A stretch of 64,000 nt of DNA from Amphiura filiformis (taxonomy: Eukaryota > Echinodermata > Ophiuroidea > Amphilepidida > Amphiuridae): positions 38,024,437-38,088,436 of the forward strand of contig NC_092641.1 of the NCBI RefSeq assembly GCF_039555335.1, read 5' to 3'. The notes beneath the pieces were generated by a model that made no database searches, was not told the origin of the DNA, and saw only the letters and a program-made list of their open reading frames with translations. Of the stretch, positions 33,690-44,935 are shown one piece after another; the stretch's first letter is position 1, and every line of letters begins with the position of its first letter. The position numbers and the translations under genes were made by a program.

Positions 33690-33915
33690 GTGGGCACATT
33701 AGGAAATTGACGTCAATACAACGTCGGTACGTTGTATAATGCGGGGTATAATTGCTGTAAGATGGTTGTATATATGAAAGTTATGTTGACATCAATTGGT
33801 TAGTACAACGTTAAACCAACCAAAATTTACCTCGGTCATAAATTTATATTATTACAACGTACAACCAAAACAACGCTCCGACGTTGTATTGACGTCATTT
33901 CCTGTATGTGCCCAC
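33690..33915. mobile_element. MITE with gtgggcacat ends, unit B copy
   Basis: Copy of 26293-26574 with an internal deletion of about 55 bases. Both ends are preserved. Confidence 0.75.
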
Positions 33916-34274
33916 TAGGAGAAAACAATTTTTGAATATCCCGCTGCACTCATCACCTGTGTATGTCTTCAATCATAGATTGAATACAATACCGCTCTTT
34001 TCAAAGATACTAATCTTACAGGTGCAAGTGATCAGCATGATATGGTTCAATGCAGGGGTACGAAATTTACGTGTTGAATTTTGAATCAAGAAATATTTTT
34101 GTATACGTATTATAAAAAACCTTTACTACTTTTCCGTAAATTTTCTTTCTTCGATTCAGCTTCCAATGAAATCTTCTTTCTTCTCAGCTGTCGGTTGATT
34201 CCGCTCAGTTCAGCTCAGCGAGTTAACAAAAACGTCCGACTTGAAATACACTACACACTAGCCATCTGACACGA

Positions 34275-34870
34275 ATTCAAGATTCAATGTGGGAACGGTG
34301 GTTCTGACGGACTTCTCCAAAGCGTTCGATATGATAGCCCACAACATCCTCATTGAGAAATTTATCCACTTGGGAGTCTGAGTGCAGAGCCATCGTTCCT
34401 TGGTTGTGTGACGTTGTCAGCAACCGTATGCAATGCGTCCGTTACAATCAATCACTCTCTGAGTTCAAAGTTCTCAATGGTGCCCTCCCACAGGGGACTA
34501 AACTCGGCCCAATCGGCTTCCAGGTTATCATGATGCAGTTCAGATCAGATGCAAGCGTCAACTGTTGGAAGACACTTGCTGAAAATCGTCTGTATTCCCA
34601 ACCAAGCAAGCTTCAAGATACACTGGACGAGTTCACTGAGCGAACAAACAAAAACAAGCTTAGCTTAAACCCTAGCAAGTGTCAGACCATCCAGGTTTGT
34701 TTCAAAACCAAACCACCGCCCCTATTGAGCTTAAGATAGCTGAGGCGAAAATACTAGGTGTTCACCTGCAAAATGACCTGAAGTGGGACAAAAATGTTAA
34801 AGAAATAAAAAGTCACTTGAACAACTCCAAAGACGTGCATGCAGGAGAAGATCATTGCCGAAGGTTAGTC
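34275..34870 (+). pseudogene. Non-LTR reverse transcriptase fragment, unit B copy
   Basis: Matches 26945-27735. VLTDFSKAFDMIAHN is intact here where unit A has a stop. However, a 5-base insertion (gagtg near 34380) shifts the frame, and 15 bases coding the catalytic YVDDL are deleted (ctgttggaag|acacttgctg near 34570). The thumb region is shortened to SHLNNSKDVH. Inactive. Confidence 0.8.
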
Positions 34871-35009
34871 GAAGGGCTTGCCGACTCAAGAGAGAAAGAC
34901 AGCTATGACGGAGGGGAGAGAGAGAGGGGAGAGAGGGATACTTACAGGCAAATAAATTACAGAGACCGCGTCAAAGAGACAGAACGAGAGTCTAAGACTA
35001 AGACTAATA

Positions 35010-37436
35010 TTAAACCTTTCCCGTTTCGTGCTCAAATTCGTCATTATCATTCCCATTCGGGTGTTCAGATTGCAGATTTAGATTTGGCTGTCCTTCAACC
35101 GTCGATTTGACTACAGGCATTGGTACACTGTCACGGGGAGACTCTATTCTTTCAATTTCCCGAGGTTCCGTTTCTTCAACAGGTTCTTCGGTTAAACGTA
35201 CCAATTCTGGGTTATCCTTTTGTATTTTTTTCAAGTATTTTTCTACTTTTCGTTTCAGATCCTGTCTTCGCACCTCTTCATTTGCAGCTGATCGTATGGT
35301 GTTGTTAATTATAGGTACAGCAAAAGATATGACAAGTGAAAAGATCAAAGTTGCTGAATCAGACAGCTGATCAAGCACATTGACTTCTTGCAAGACTTCA
35401 AATCCTATCAAAACCAAGAATGAAATTACAGAAAGACGTAACAAACTTTTTACAAGCTCTAGACGTATAGGCCGGCAGTGGGAGGCAATATACCAAAACA
35501 GATCCTCCGAAATGGTAGCCCGTGATGTGGTTTTGTATCCGACTGAAGAACTTTCGTCAAGTTTTCTCGCCTTCTTTATGAGAATCAAATTCATTTGATA
35601 GTATCGGTCATAAAATTCAGTTATGGTCATCACAGTATAGCTCAATATTGCAGCAACCATGAAGAAAATCGGATCAAGCATCACTATGTTAATCAGGACA
35701 CCTGCAAATGTGTATTCTATGGTATCTGCGATCAAGGCAGCAATGCCAGCGACCAAACGTATCACACCAAACAACAACGGGCAACATACAAGGATGAGAA
35801 TAGTCTTGAACAATACATAAGTTACACGATGGGTACAAGTTTGCAGGTCTTCTTCATCCATCCAAGTTAAAAACATGACAACAGTGTATACCAATGGACT
35901 GTACCATATCAGCAACGTAACCACCAGCAGAAATGATATCGGTACTTTCACCACTACAGATGCGCAGCCACGGCATTGATCATTTATCTTTTTTCCAAAA
36001 GATGTGTGATTCCATATCCAATCCCAGATAATGCGCCGATCTATGGCCATTAGCCATCGGTGGGACATGTAATGAAAAAATTGGTTTTGCCAAGGTTGTT
36101 TTTGATCAGCCTTCACTACTTGGTACTTATCGGGTAAATCTTCGCCTATAAACATGCCTAACAGACGTTTTCTCTGTATGTCCGGTTCTAAAAATATCGG
36201 TTCATCATCATAGATCAATGCAGTTGTAATGAGGATATATGCGATGAAAAGCAGGATTAGTATGCCTGTCATACTCCAGTACGCGTTATAATTGATGGAA
36301 ACGCGGAAAGCTGATGCCATTCGGACAGAGTAAGTTTCATCAAGTAACTTTAAGAAAATAGCTTCCCAGTAGCTGATAAGGAACAAAAGGCCAATCAACC
36401 CAACTCTTCGGATGATTTGGACAGAAACATGAAGACTGCCGTTAGAACTGGGAGTGTTGTCTTTCCAATAGAGCAATATGTATTTGAGACCAATTGGGAG
36501 GCTCGTGTTTCTGTCAAAACGGAATGAATTTCCTACCTTAATGGGAGGATGTTTTTGGATCATTATACCTATTGTGAACGGAAAGCACAAGACCCCAAGA
36601 ATTAAAATAGTGTGGTACATAATAGACAACCAAAGGAAAGACTCATTGTCTTGTGGAGTGACAATTTTATCATCGGAAGACCAACATGCTATTTCGATAC
36701 TTTCTGGTAAATACATAAATACATGAAGGTTAAGAATCCAAGCTTTTAAAGTACCTCTTACGTTTGTTATATTATGGTAAAATTCTTGACAAACTTTAAA
36801 TCTATTATGTTCTTGATTATTTTCCTCATACGCTAACTGAAACACATCAATGAGAAATTCCGAAACAGCCAGGTACTTCGCATAATCGGATATATTTTGA
36901 AACTCCATGCATGATTCAATCGATACTTCCAATTGGTAATGGTATACATCTGGACTTAAGGTACCAAGAGAGAGGTGGAGAAAATTGGGCGAAAAGGTCC
37001 GAAGCAAATACCCCTTTCCTTCGCTCACCCAAGTCCACAAAAGAGGGTCAATCGCAGCTGGTATATCATTCAAATACGCAGTATCCGAGTCAAATTCCAA
37101 ATCTATGAAGAGTAGCTTCACATAGATCAACGCTGGATTCAGACGAAGTTTTCTTTGAAGAGCTGCAAACGAATCATTGGTTGTTGCTAGTGTACAGTTT
37201 CGTATTTGCCAGCTGGGAGGAATTGCAGTCGTTGGTGGCAACAATGTAGTCTTCTTTACCGAAGTCGTTTGCGTTGCAGTAGTGGTTTCCTCGGTAGTGT
37301 TGTATTGATCAGAAGATCTGTCCAAGATAGGAACTTTCTGATGGGTTGACACGATAAGTAACATAACGATATTGAAGAACAACATCGCACGTGCCTTGCT
37401 GTCACGATGAAAAGTAGGCCTAGTAGTCAGTCCCAT
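35010..37436 (-). CDS. Multi-pass membrane protein, unit B paralogue, apparently intact
   Basis: 808 residues from the ATG at 37434-37436, which lies 12 bases after a strong acceptor (ctcttttcttcag). A 5' non-coding exon is therefore likely further upstream. Layout: a hydrophobic signal-like start (AMLFFNIVMLLIV), a Thr-rich segment (TTEETTTATQTTSVKKTT), an N-glycosylation-rich ectodomain to about residue 270, about eight membrane helices to about residue 735, then a charged cytoplasmic tail (EEVRRQDLKRKVEKYLKK, EEPVEETEP, ending HETGKV). Very similar to the unit A protein throughout. The main differences are small indels in the Thr-rich region and loops, at multiples of three, which suggests the coding frame was selected after duplication. 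No family is recognised; function unknown. Three copies in the window suggest an expanding family. Confidence 0.9.
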   Translation of the reverse strand: MGLTTRPTFHRDSKARAMLFFNIVMLLIVSTHQKVPILDRSSDQYNTTEETTTATQTTSVKKTTLLPPTTAIPPSWQIRNCTLATTNDSFAALQRKLRLNPALIYVKLLFIDLEFDSDTAYLNDIPAAIDPLLWTWVSEGKGYLLRTFSPNFLHLSLGTLSPDVYHYQLEVSIESCMEFQNISDYAKYLAVSEFLIDVFQLAYEENNQEHNRFKVCQEFYHNITNVRGTLKAWILNLHVFMYLPESIEIACWSSDDKIVTPQDNESFLWLSIMYHTILILGVLCFPFTIGIMIQKHPPIKVGNSFRFDRNTSLPIGLKYILLYWKDNTPSSNGSLHVSVQIIRRVGLIGLLFLISYWEAIFLKLLDETYSVRMASAFRVSINYNAYWSMTGILILLFIAYILITTALIYDDEPIFLEPDIQRKRLLGMFIGEDLPDKYQVVKADQKQPWQNQFFHYMSHRWLMAIDRRIIWDWIWNHTSFGKKINDQCRGCASVVVKVPISFLLVVTLLIWYSPLVYTVVMFLTWMDEEDLQTCTHRVTYVLFKTILILVCCPLLFGVIRLVAGIAALIADTIEYTFAGVLINIVMLDPIFFMVAAILSYTVMTITEFYDRYYQMNLILIKKARKLDESSSVGYKTTSRATISEDLFWYIASHCRPIRLELVKSLLRLSVISFLVLIGFEVLQEVNVLDQLSDSATLIFSLVISFAVPIINNTIRSAANEEVRRQDLKRKVEKYLKKIQKDNPELVRLTEEPVEETEPREIERIESPRDSVPMPVVKSTVEGQPNLNLQSEHPNGNDNDEFEHETGKV

Positions 37437-37528
37437 TATGTGTGGTTTCTGAAGAAAAGAGTTCAAGCATTTTAATTGTAATTTGATGCCTAGAAGTGGG
37501 AATCAACATATCAAAAGATATCAGACAG

Positions 37529-37680
37529 TGCGTAGCCAGGGTTGGGTTTTTAATGCTTTTTTTGTCCAAAAAGTCCATTTGCGAGCGAAAAAGTCCAAAA
37601 TTTTTGGGAAAAGGTCCAATGGGGAGGGGGATGTATACTTTTTCCAAATCCACCCCTCGCCTAAAACAACTACGCTACCA
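37529..37680. mobile_element. Small MITE-like insertion upstream of the unit B gene
   Basis: gtgcgtagccagg (37529) and tacgctac (ending about 37680) are inverted ends of the 'gtagccagg' type seen at 24787-25061. Not present at the matching place in unit A. Confidence 0.5.
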
Positions 37681-38097
37681 CTAAATTGGTCCAACCATTT
37701 CTGACTGGAAAAATACCAGTGTTTCCATTCGCAGATCACACCTGTTTGATCTGAATGGAAAAAAAGTTTGGAATGAAGACTGATGTGCCTATTGTTTGTT
37801 ATATACTGTGCCAAATAAGTAACCTTACACTTGGAATAAAAATCCTAATTTTAAAAACTAAACCATATTTGGTATGATTACATCGTTTCGTTTTTGATAT
37901 ACTACAAAAAATTGAGCAGATTAACTACCAAAAATCAAGATATATTCAAAAATTGTATTCATCTATCTGATCTATTGCTATGGTAGTCAACCCTGTTACA
38001 TCATCACTTCTACGATGAATAGGGTATAGAATATATATGGCAAAACTTCACCAAAATGGTGTTTGGAATATACCATGGAGTTTTAACCATGTTAAAG

Positions 38098-41000
38098 TTG
38101 CTAAATCTAGCATTTTCTAAGGAACTAATTGCAACAGAATTTTTTTCACCACAGTGCATTTCCTTGAGGTCCCCAAAGTACCATACTAAAAGTCCCAAAA
38201 TATCCAAGTATGGGAAAGGTGCCTAATTTGCATAAATCCAAAATGGCCGCCCAAATTTCAGAAAAATCTAGATTTTGATATATCTTCACTTCTAAATGGC
38301 CTATTACAATGGCTTAACTTTCTAGGAAGGGGGTTTTGGACACAACAAGTATCATGAGATAGGTTAAAAATTGATTACATAAACAGATCATCGTTATATT
38401 TTCAAAATGGCCGCCAAAATCTTTTTACACATGTAACATATCATTTTGAATGATAGAATAGCAATATTCTACTTGGATCAAATTCAAACCTATTTTTTTT
38501 CACCACAACACATTAATTTGAGGTCTCATGACACCAGACTAAAAGTCCCAAAGTATCCAAGTATAGAAAAGATGCCTAATTTGCATAAATCCAAGATGGC
38601 TGCCTGTCAAAATTCAGAAAATTTCAACTTTGACATATATCTTCAGTTCTAAATGACACAACGTAATGATTCAGGTCTTATGGAATAGGTTGGAAAATGA
38701 TTACACAAATGGATCATGAACAGCTCCACAATATTAAAGTATTGCAAAAGGTGCCTAATTTGCATAAATCAAAAATGGCTACCTGCCGAAATCAATAAAA
38801 AATATATAAACTTTGAAATATCTTTACTTCCTAATGACCATGATGACCAGTATGATGGTTTGATTTTCAAGGATGTATATAATTATGATATTTGTATGAG
38901 CCTGTAGAATGTAGAATCCTCATGCATTTCTCAGAAAACAGTGTGAGCAGTGTGGGGAAAGAATAATGCCAAGAAGACTGCTAGAATTTTCCAAAATACA
39001 ATACATTAACATTTTTGACTTGAAAAGAAAAAAGCCTACTTGTGTGATGTAAAGCATTTACATTATGAAATATTCATATTTCATGGCAGCAATAATCTGA
39101 AAATCGTTATCTGACCTGCCATGTCTCCCAAGACATTCCTTGAATCCACAAACTACATTATAAAGTTCAGCTATTGTAATGAAACTATTAATGGGTGACG
39201 GTGATGAATTTTGGAAATACCTACCTACCATGCCTACCTACCAGTCAGCATCGTGCATTTCTGCACCTGCTGCCTTACGTAGGAACAATTCCACGTGGCC
39301 ATTAGCAATTTCAGCTTCTTCCACAGACCACCTGGGGCCAAGTCTATCCAAGTCCCTCTGAATAACACTCTTCCAAGTTGTCCTAGGGGGTCCAGGTCTT
39401 CTCTTTCCATGGGTGGGATTCCAGAAGTAGAGCTTTCTTGGGCCGGATGCGACTCTCATCCATTCTGTGCAGATGGCCAAACCACTGTAAGCATTGCTTT
39501 CTTATGATAGTAGTGAGCTTCTGTTGTTTCGTCACTGATGATCTTATGAAGTCGTTGGTGATAAGCTGGGCTGGGTCCATTTGATGCAGATAATTTTCCT
39601 TTGGCATCTCATATCAAATGCATCTAATCTGGACTCATCTCTTTCAGTGAGGGTTCAGCATTCAGAAGCATATATAGAAGGGTAGAGAGGTCGAGAACGC
39701 ATGCTCTATAGAATTTCATCTTGGTGTCTAAATTGATATACCGGTCCTTCCACACCTTCTCAAGTTCTTTAAAAGCACCAGATGATTTGCCACTCCTATG
39801 ATTGAGCTCCTTAGTATATGATCCATCAGCACTAAAGTATGCTCCCAGATACTTAAATTGATCCATAACCTTGATGAGGCCTTCATCTCCCATTGGAACC
39901 AAAGGGGCTGAGCTCGAACGACCAAGTGATGGCTTCAGTTGTATCTGTCATCTTGGCATCATAATCTTCTAGGAGGGCTTTGTCAGCATAGTCAAGATCA
40001 ACCAGTTTTACCTCCGGGTACCTCAAGATTTGCCTAGGTAGAAGGGTTATACTTTTCTTGCTTTCTGTACGAAGTCGATGGCAAGGCCAAAAAGCAGTGG
40101 TGACCAAATATCACCCTGTCTGTCTTACGCCAGTGACTATACTGAACAATTTGGAAAGGGAGCTCTCTGATTTGACCGCACATGTTGTGGCATGATAAGA
40201 GTTAATTATGATGTTGATGATCTTCCTTGGGATGCCAATAGATGTGCAGGATTTTCCATACAGATGGTTGGTGAGTCAAAGGCAGCCTTAAAGTCGATGA
40301 AGTTAATTAAACCTTGGTAGCTGTTGGATCAGACATTTCTTGATGATTTGGTTCAGGTCGAATATTTAATCCTGGCATAAGCGTCCCTAAAACCAGCTTG
40401 GTTTTCCCTCATTCTTACGTCAACGTCATCCTTCACTCTTAGAAGTACGATTGTGGAGAAAACTTTGCCTGCAATGTTCAATAGAGTGATACCACAGTTA
40501 TTGCTACAGTGAGAAAGGTCTCCCTTCTTTGGTAATGGAAGGATTATGCCTTGTCCCCATTCTCTTGGTATTTTCTCGGTTCGCCTTTATCAGTTTACAA
40601 ATTATCAGCGACCATTCTTTGATGTTGTCGCCACCATCCTTGAGAAGTGAGGGGGAGGATGTTATCAATGCCCGGTGCCTTGTTTCGTTTGAGTAGGCTA
40701 AGTGCCATGTCAAGTTCTTCTCTGATTGGTGGTTCCATGTCAATTTTTAGTTCTTCTCAAGGATTGAACCTTGAGAAGTTTAATAACTCACTAGGCTCTT
40801 CAGCGTTGAGCAGGTCTTCAACAGATTCAGCCCATCTCTGCAGTCGAGCAGCCTCATCCTTAAGTATTTCTCCTTTGGCATATCATATCTGCGAGGCCTT
40901 TCTGCTGGTTTTACCAATGAGAACATTCTTCAGCTGGAAGACTTGCTCTTGCTCATCCAGGTCTTTTTGTCATTCTTAAGCAATTCTTGTGTGCCTGTTG

Positions 41001-42346
41001 AGTTCACGGGAGTCACTATCCATTGCTGGTTTGACTACCTTTCTCTCAATAAGCTCCTTTGTCTCAGTTGAGATCCAGTCTGCCTTCATCTTCATTCTGA
41101 ATCCAAGGTGTTCTACTGATGCTCTATTTACGGTATCAACAATTACATTCCACTCTTCATCAACATCGGTATTAGCATCTAATTCAGCCAATGCATGGAA
41201 CTTTCCACCGATTTTAGCATGAAAGCATGTCAAAACATCACTCTCTAGCAGTTTACTGGTGTCATATATTACGTGGATGGTAGTAATTGCCAGGTTATGG
41301 TCAATTCCAACATCAGCTCTTCTGTACACTCTAACGTCTTTTAAGGAGTTACGCCAATTCCGGTTGATTAAGGTACCAATTTGGTTTTCTGTCCTTCCAT
41401 TGGGAGAATTCCAAGTTAACTTATGGATTTTCTTGTGTGGGAAGAGTAACGATCCAACAATGAGATTGTGTTCTTTGTGATTGTGTAATATTGGTAGCCA
41501 TCTTGGGTACATTTATTGGATTTATGCAAATAACTCTTTCCCATAAATTCCCATACTTTTCTATATATATTTGAGAACTTTTAGAATATTGTTCATGGAA
41601 CTCAAAAACATTGTATTAAGCTGAAAGAAACTGTTGATTTGTTCCAAGTGTAGTTGTACATAGTGATATGGTTGTATAAATAGGCCTATGGCCATTTTGA
41701 AAATATGCTAGTGATCATTCTCTATGGTCAGTTTATATCCTATTCCATAAGAATGGCTGTGTCCACAAACCCATTCCGAGAAAGTTAAATCATTGTAATA
41801 TTCCAAAATCTACATTTTCTGAATTTTGGCAGGTGGCCATCTTGGATTTCTGCAAATTAATCATCTTTTTGGATACTTGGATACTTTGGTACTATTAGTA
41901 TAGTACTCAAGTGTTCTCAAATGATTATTGTGGTGAAAAAAAACAATGTTGCAGTTGTTCCAAGCTATTCTACAATACGAAATGATGTGTTTCCTGTGTA
42001 AAATACAGATAATTTACATTTTGGTGGCCATTTTGAAAATATGCTAATGATTCTGCTGTATGAACATTTTCTAACATATCCCATTAGACTCGATGTGTCC
42101 GAAAACCCCTTCCTAGAATGTTAAATCATTGTAATAGGCCATCTAGTAGTGAAGGTATGTCAAAATTTAGATTTTTCTGAAATTTTAGCGGCCATTTTGG
42201 ATTTATGCAAATTAGGATCCTTTCCCATACTTGGATATTTTGGGACTTTTAATATGACACTTTGGGTCCTCAAGGAAATGCATTGTGGTGAAAACAATTC
42301 TGTTGCAATTAGTTCCTTAGTTGGCCCCCAAAAGTGCTAGATTTAC
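38098..42346. mobile_element. 4.2-kb insertion with long inverted arms around a decayed retrotransposon
   Basis: The left arm (38098 to about 38810) and right arm (about 41485 to 42346) are inverted copies. Examples are taaatctagca, ctaaggaact, aaagtcccaaaatatcc and tttgcataaatccaaaatgg with their complements. Each arm is itself built of degenerate subrepeats of a few hundred bases containing 'cctaatttgcataaatc.aaaatggc'. The flanks rejoin in unit A near 30605-30640, so this is an insertion. Resembles a foldback-type element. Confidence 0.8.
39190..41485 (-). pseudogene. Decayed non-LTR retrotransposon (endonuclease plus reverse transcriptase)
   Basis: On the minus strand, from 41485 downward: an APE-type endonuclease C-terminus (KKIHKLTWNSPNGRTENQIG ... 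WRNSLKDVRVYRRADVGIDH). RT blocks follow (KGDLSHCSNNCGITLLNIAG, ENQAGFR, FIDFKAAFD), then LVDLDYADKALLEDYDAK, where the YADD catalytic motif has become YADK. Next come a KYLGAYFSADGS-like segment and a LQWFGHLHRMDESR carboxyl region. Frameshifts and stops are frequent. The 5' end is truncated at the right arm. The endonuclease style resembles RTE/'craniofacial development protein 2'-like elements; clade uncertain. Confidence 0.8.
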
Positions 42347-42899
42347 TGGCCTATTTAACATGTTTAACACATACAAGATTAGGAACTTGGTTTTATGGTG
42401 TGAGCCCTGAATAAGGTGAGACATCAAATGATTATTACAAGCAATATCTTTTCTTCCAAACTCAAACTTTAGTAAATTGAAATGTATAATTATGTATACA
42501 TACTTACTCGCTAACGTTTTTTTCCAGGAACCCTCGACGCATATAATCTGATACTTAAAACTGAGTGATATATTTCACTTTCTAACGTTATGTTAAGTCA
42601 ATGATAGGATGGGCTTCTTCAAAAAGACAAGTAGATTTTTAGAATAGTAATCAGCATTAGCAAATATTACTTGAGCTCAAAGTTCTCATAATTCTATGGA
42701 TCGTTATCAATAATCATGCAAATATCTATATAGCGTTTTAGGTAAGGCAGTTATGGTTATGTTTAAGTAGGCTAAATTATGTGATATCATGTTGTAGCTA
42801 GTGTGATCGACGCAGTTTATTGACCCTAAAGTTTTGTTTTAACTTTTGAACAGTTGAAAGCATTGATGGAATGGCTTGGGGCATAACCTTAAAACCCCA
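42347..42899. other. Unit B flank resuming after the insertion
   Basis: Colinear with unit A from about 30630 (acacatac..gatta/taggaac; tactcgctaacgttttttccagg). Non-coding. Confidence 0.55.
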
Positions 42900-43190
42900 T
42901 GTGGAGCTGTTTGCTGAGACGTTTTAATAACATTCCAAAACATTTGTGAAAACTTGCTGCAAGACATTCTAGCATAATATCACTTTTAAGTGTTGGCAAA
43001 ATATTTTGCAAAAATGTTGTTCAAAAATACATAATAATATTTTGAAAATGTTGTTGTAGAATTTTTCAGTTTTCCGTATGACCTTTATAACCCGATATTT
43101 AAATGTTATTAAAACGTTTAGACCAATACCAAAACATGTTTGTAACACGTATATGACGTTTAAAAACAGTTTTGTATTTGGTAGGATAAA
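42900..43190. mobile_element. Degenerate relative of the 21539-22219 MITE
   Basis: Contains gacgttttaataacattcc, ataacccgatatttaaatgt and attaaaacgttta, and ends with gtttaaaaacagttttgtat. No clean left terminus. Confidence 0.5.
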
Positions 43191-44041
43191 GTATCTACTT
43201 CACCAGCTCAAACATCAGTAGTAGATAGAAACGCTACTTCAACAACACCATTATCAACAGTAGATAGCAGCACTACTTCAACAACACCAATATCAGTAGT
43301 AGATAGCAACACTACTTACTTCATCAACACCAATATCAGCAATAGATAGCAGCACTACTTCATCAACACCAATATCAGCAGTAGGTAGCAGCACTACCTC
43401 ATCAATACCAATATCAGCAGTAGATAGCAGCACTACTTCATCAATACCAATATCAGCAATAGATAGCAGCACTACTTCACCAACACCAATATCAACAGTA
43501 GATAGCAGCACTACTTCATCAATATCAGCAGTAGATAGCAGCACTACTTCATCAATACCAATATCAGCAGTAGATAGCAGCACTACTTCGCCAATACCAA
43601 TATCAGCAATAGATAGCAGCACTACTTCATCAACATCAATATCAACAGTAGATAGCAGCACTACTTCATCAATACCAATATCAGCAGTAGATAGCAGCAC
43701 TACTTCATCAACAGTAGATGGCAACTATACTTCATCGACACCAAATGTCCGCAGTAGATAGCAACACTACATCAACACTAATATCAGCATTAGACAGTAA
43801 CACTACTACATAATTCAGCAACACCAATATCAGCAGTAGATAGCAATGCTACTTCAACACCAATATCAGCAGTAGATAGCACTTACTTCAACACCAATAT
43901 CAGCAGCAGATAGCACTTACTTCTAACACCATTACCACCAGTTGATAGCAAAACTACTTTAACACCAATAATAGCAACACTACTTCATCAAAACAAATAT
44001 CAGCAGTAGATAGCAACACTACTTCATCAACACCAATATCT
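43191..44041. repeat. Minisatellite, 39-bp period, unit B
   Basis: About twenty copies of a unit reading atcaacaccaatatcagcag-tagatagcagcactacttc. The central part (43290-43730) is more homogeneous than the unit A array. Because the period is a multiple of three, the minus strand has a 143-codon open frame of a 13-residue repeat (DEVVLLSTADIGI). I regard that frame as a by-product. Confidence 0.9.
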
Positions 44042-44419
44042 AATTAATGACCGTGCAATAAGTTCGCAGTCAGGCAATCAATTTCTTTGGATTGGATTAC
44101 AGGCTTCGCATATATTAATGAAGTTATGAATAAAGCCCAAACTTATTATGCTGGTGTAAATTCATATAAGTGTGCATCAATCACATTTTATGCAACAAGT
44201 GTAAGTGCTGGGGCTACACCTTTCTATATCAATACATGATTTTTGCCAATTATAAGCCAAACACACTATAGGGTTGGTATTTTCACATGACATTGCATGA
44301 AGTAAGTTTTATAAGTGTTTTATATTGGAAATGTGAGGGTCTGCTAGAGGATGGTAACACAAGATATAGTACCAGTACCCCTCCCCCTTTCCTCATGCCC
44401 CTGTGAAATTTTGCCCAGT
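44042..44419. other. Intergenic, no gene recognised
   Basis: AT-rich sequence between the minisatellite and a dispersed repeat. Confidence 0.4.
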
Positions 44420-44935
44420 ACATCACTGATAACAATGTGAATCCATAAAGCTAAAAGATGTTACTTGAAAATTCACATATGTGACCAGCTCCAACAAAAC
44501 CTGGAACAAGTCGCCAGGCTTGTTTTTTGAGTTACAGGCATGAAAAGATGACATTCCCATAAAAAAAATATCAAATTTTGGAATTCTTAATTTCAAGGTA
44601 TTTGACCTTGGGACTAAGTGGACTTTCAAATCCTTGAAAGTACTTATTAAAAAGAGGTATATTTAATCAATAATTGACAGTTGAACTATGATAATCCCTA
44701 TTCAATCCTGTGTAAAGCAGGAAACTAATTAGCCCATTTTTCAGAATAGCAAATATCAAGCAAATATCAAGGTATCATTTACAAAATTATCCACATCTTG
44801 AAAAGTATTATTCTATGTATTTAATTTTGGTATCATTTTAAAGCTTATCATCCCATGCTTACATTTTTATTCAAATCATGAAATGCGACTTGTTCCTGGT
44901 TTTGTCGGAACGGGTCACATATGCACAATATTGGA
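44420..44935 (+). repeat. Dispersed repeat, copy 1
   Basis: Starts near gtgaccagctccaacaaaac and includes gttttttgagttacagg, gatgacattcccataaaa, ggtatttgaccttgggacta and ggtatcatttacaaaattat. The same order and orientation are found at 63625-64000. Its short minus-strand ORFs (MKVHLVPRSNT) exist in both copies and belong to the repeat. Confidence 0.75.

Larger units (their letters stand above)
33092..44040. repeat. Segmental duplication, unit B (10.9 kb including a 4.2-kb insertion)
   Basis: Same order and orientation of parts as unit A. The extra length is the palindromic insertion at 38098-42346. Unit B lacks the 31087-31476 MITE and carries a small element at 37529-37680 instead. Confidence 0.9.

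Noticed and set aside
43293-43724. 143-codon minus-strand ORF of 13-residue repeats
   Set aside because: It is explained by a 39-bp minisatellite whose period is a multiple of three. No start context, splice sites or homology.
44423-44629. 68-codon minus-strand ORF MKVHLVPRSNT..., with a similar ORF at 63497-63772
   Set aside because: Both are in copies of the same dispersed repeat. The similarity reflects the repeat, not a conserved gene.
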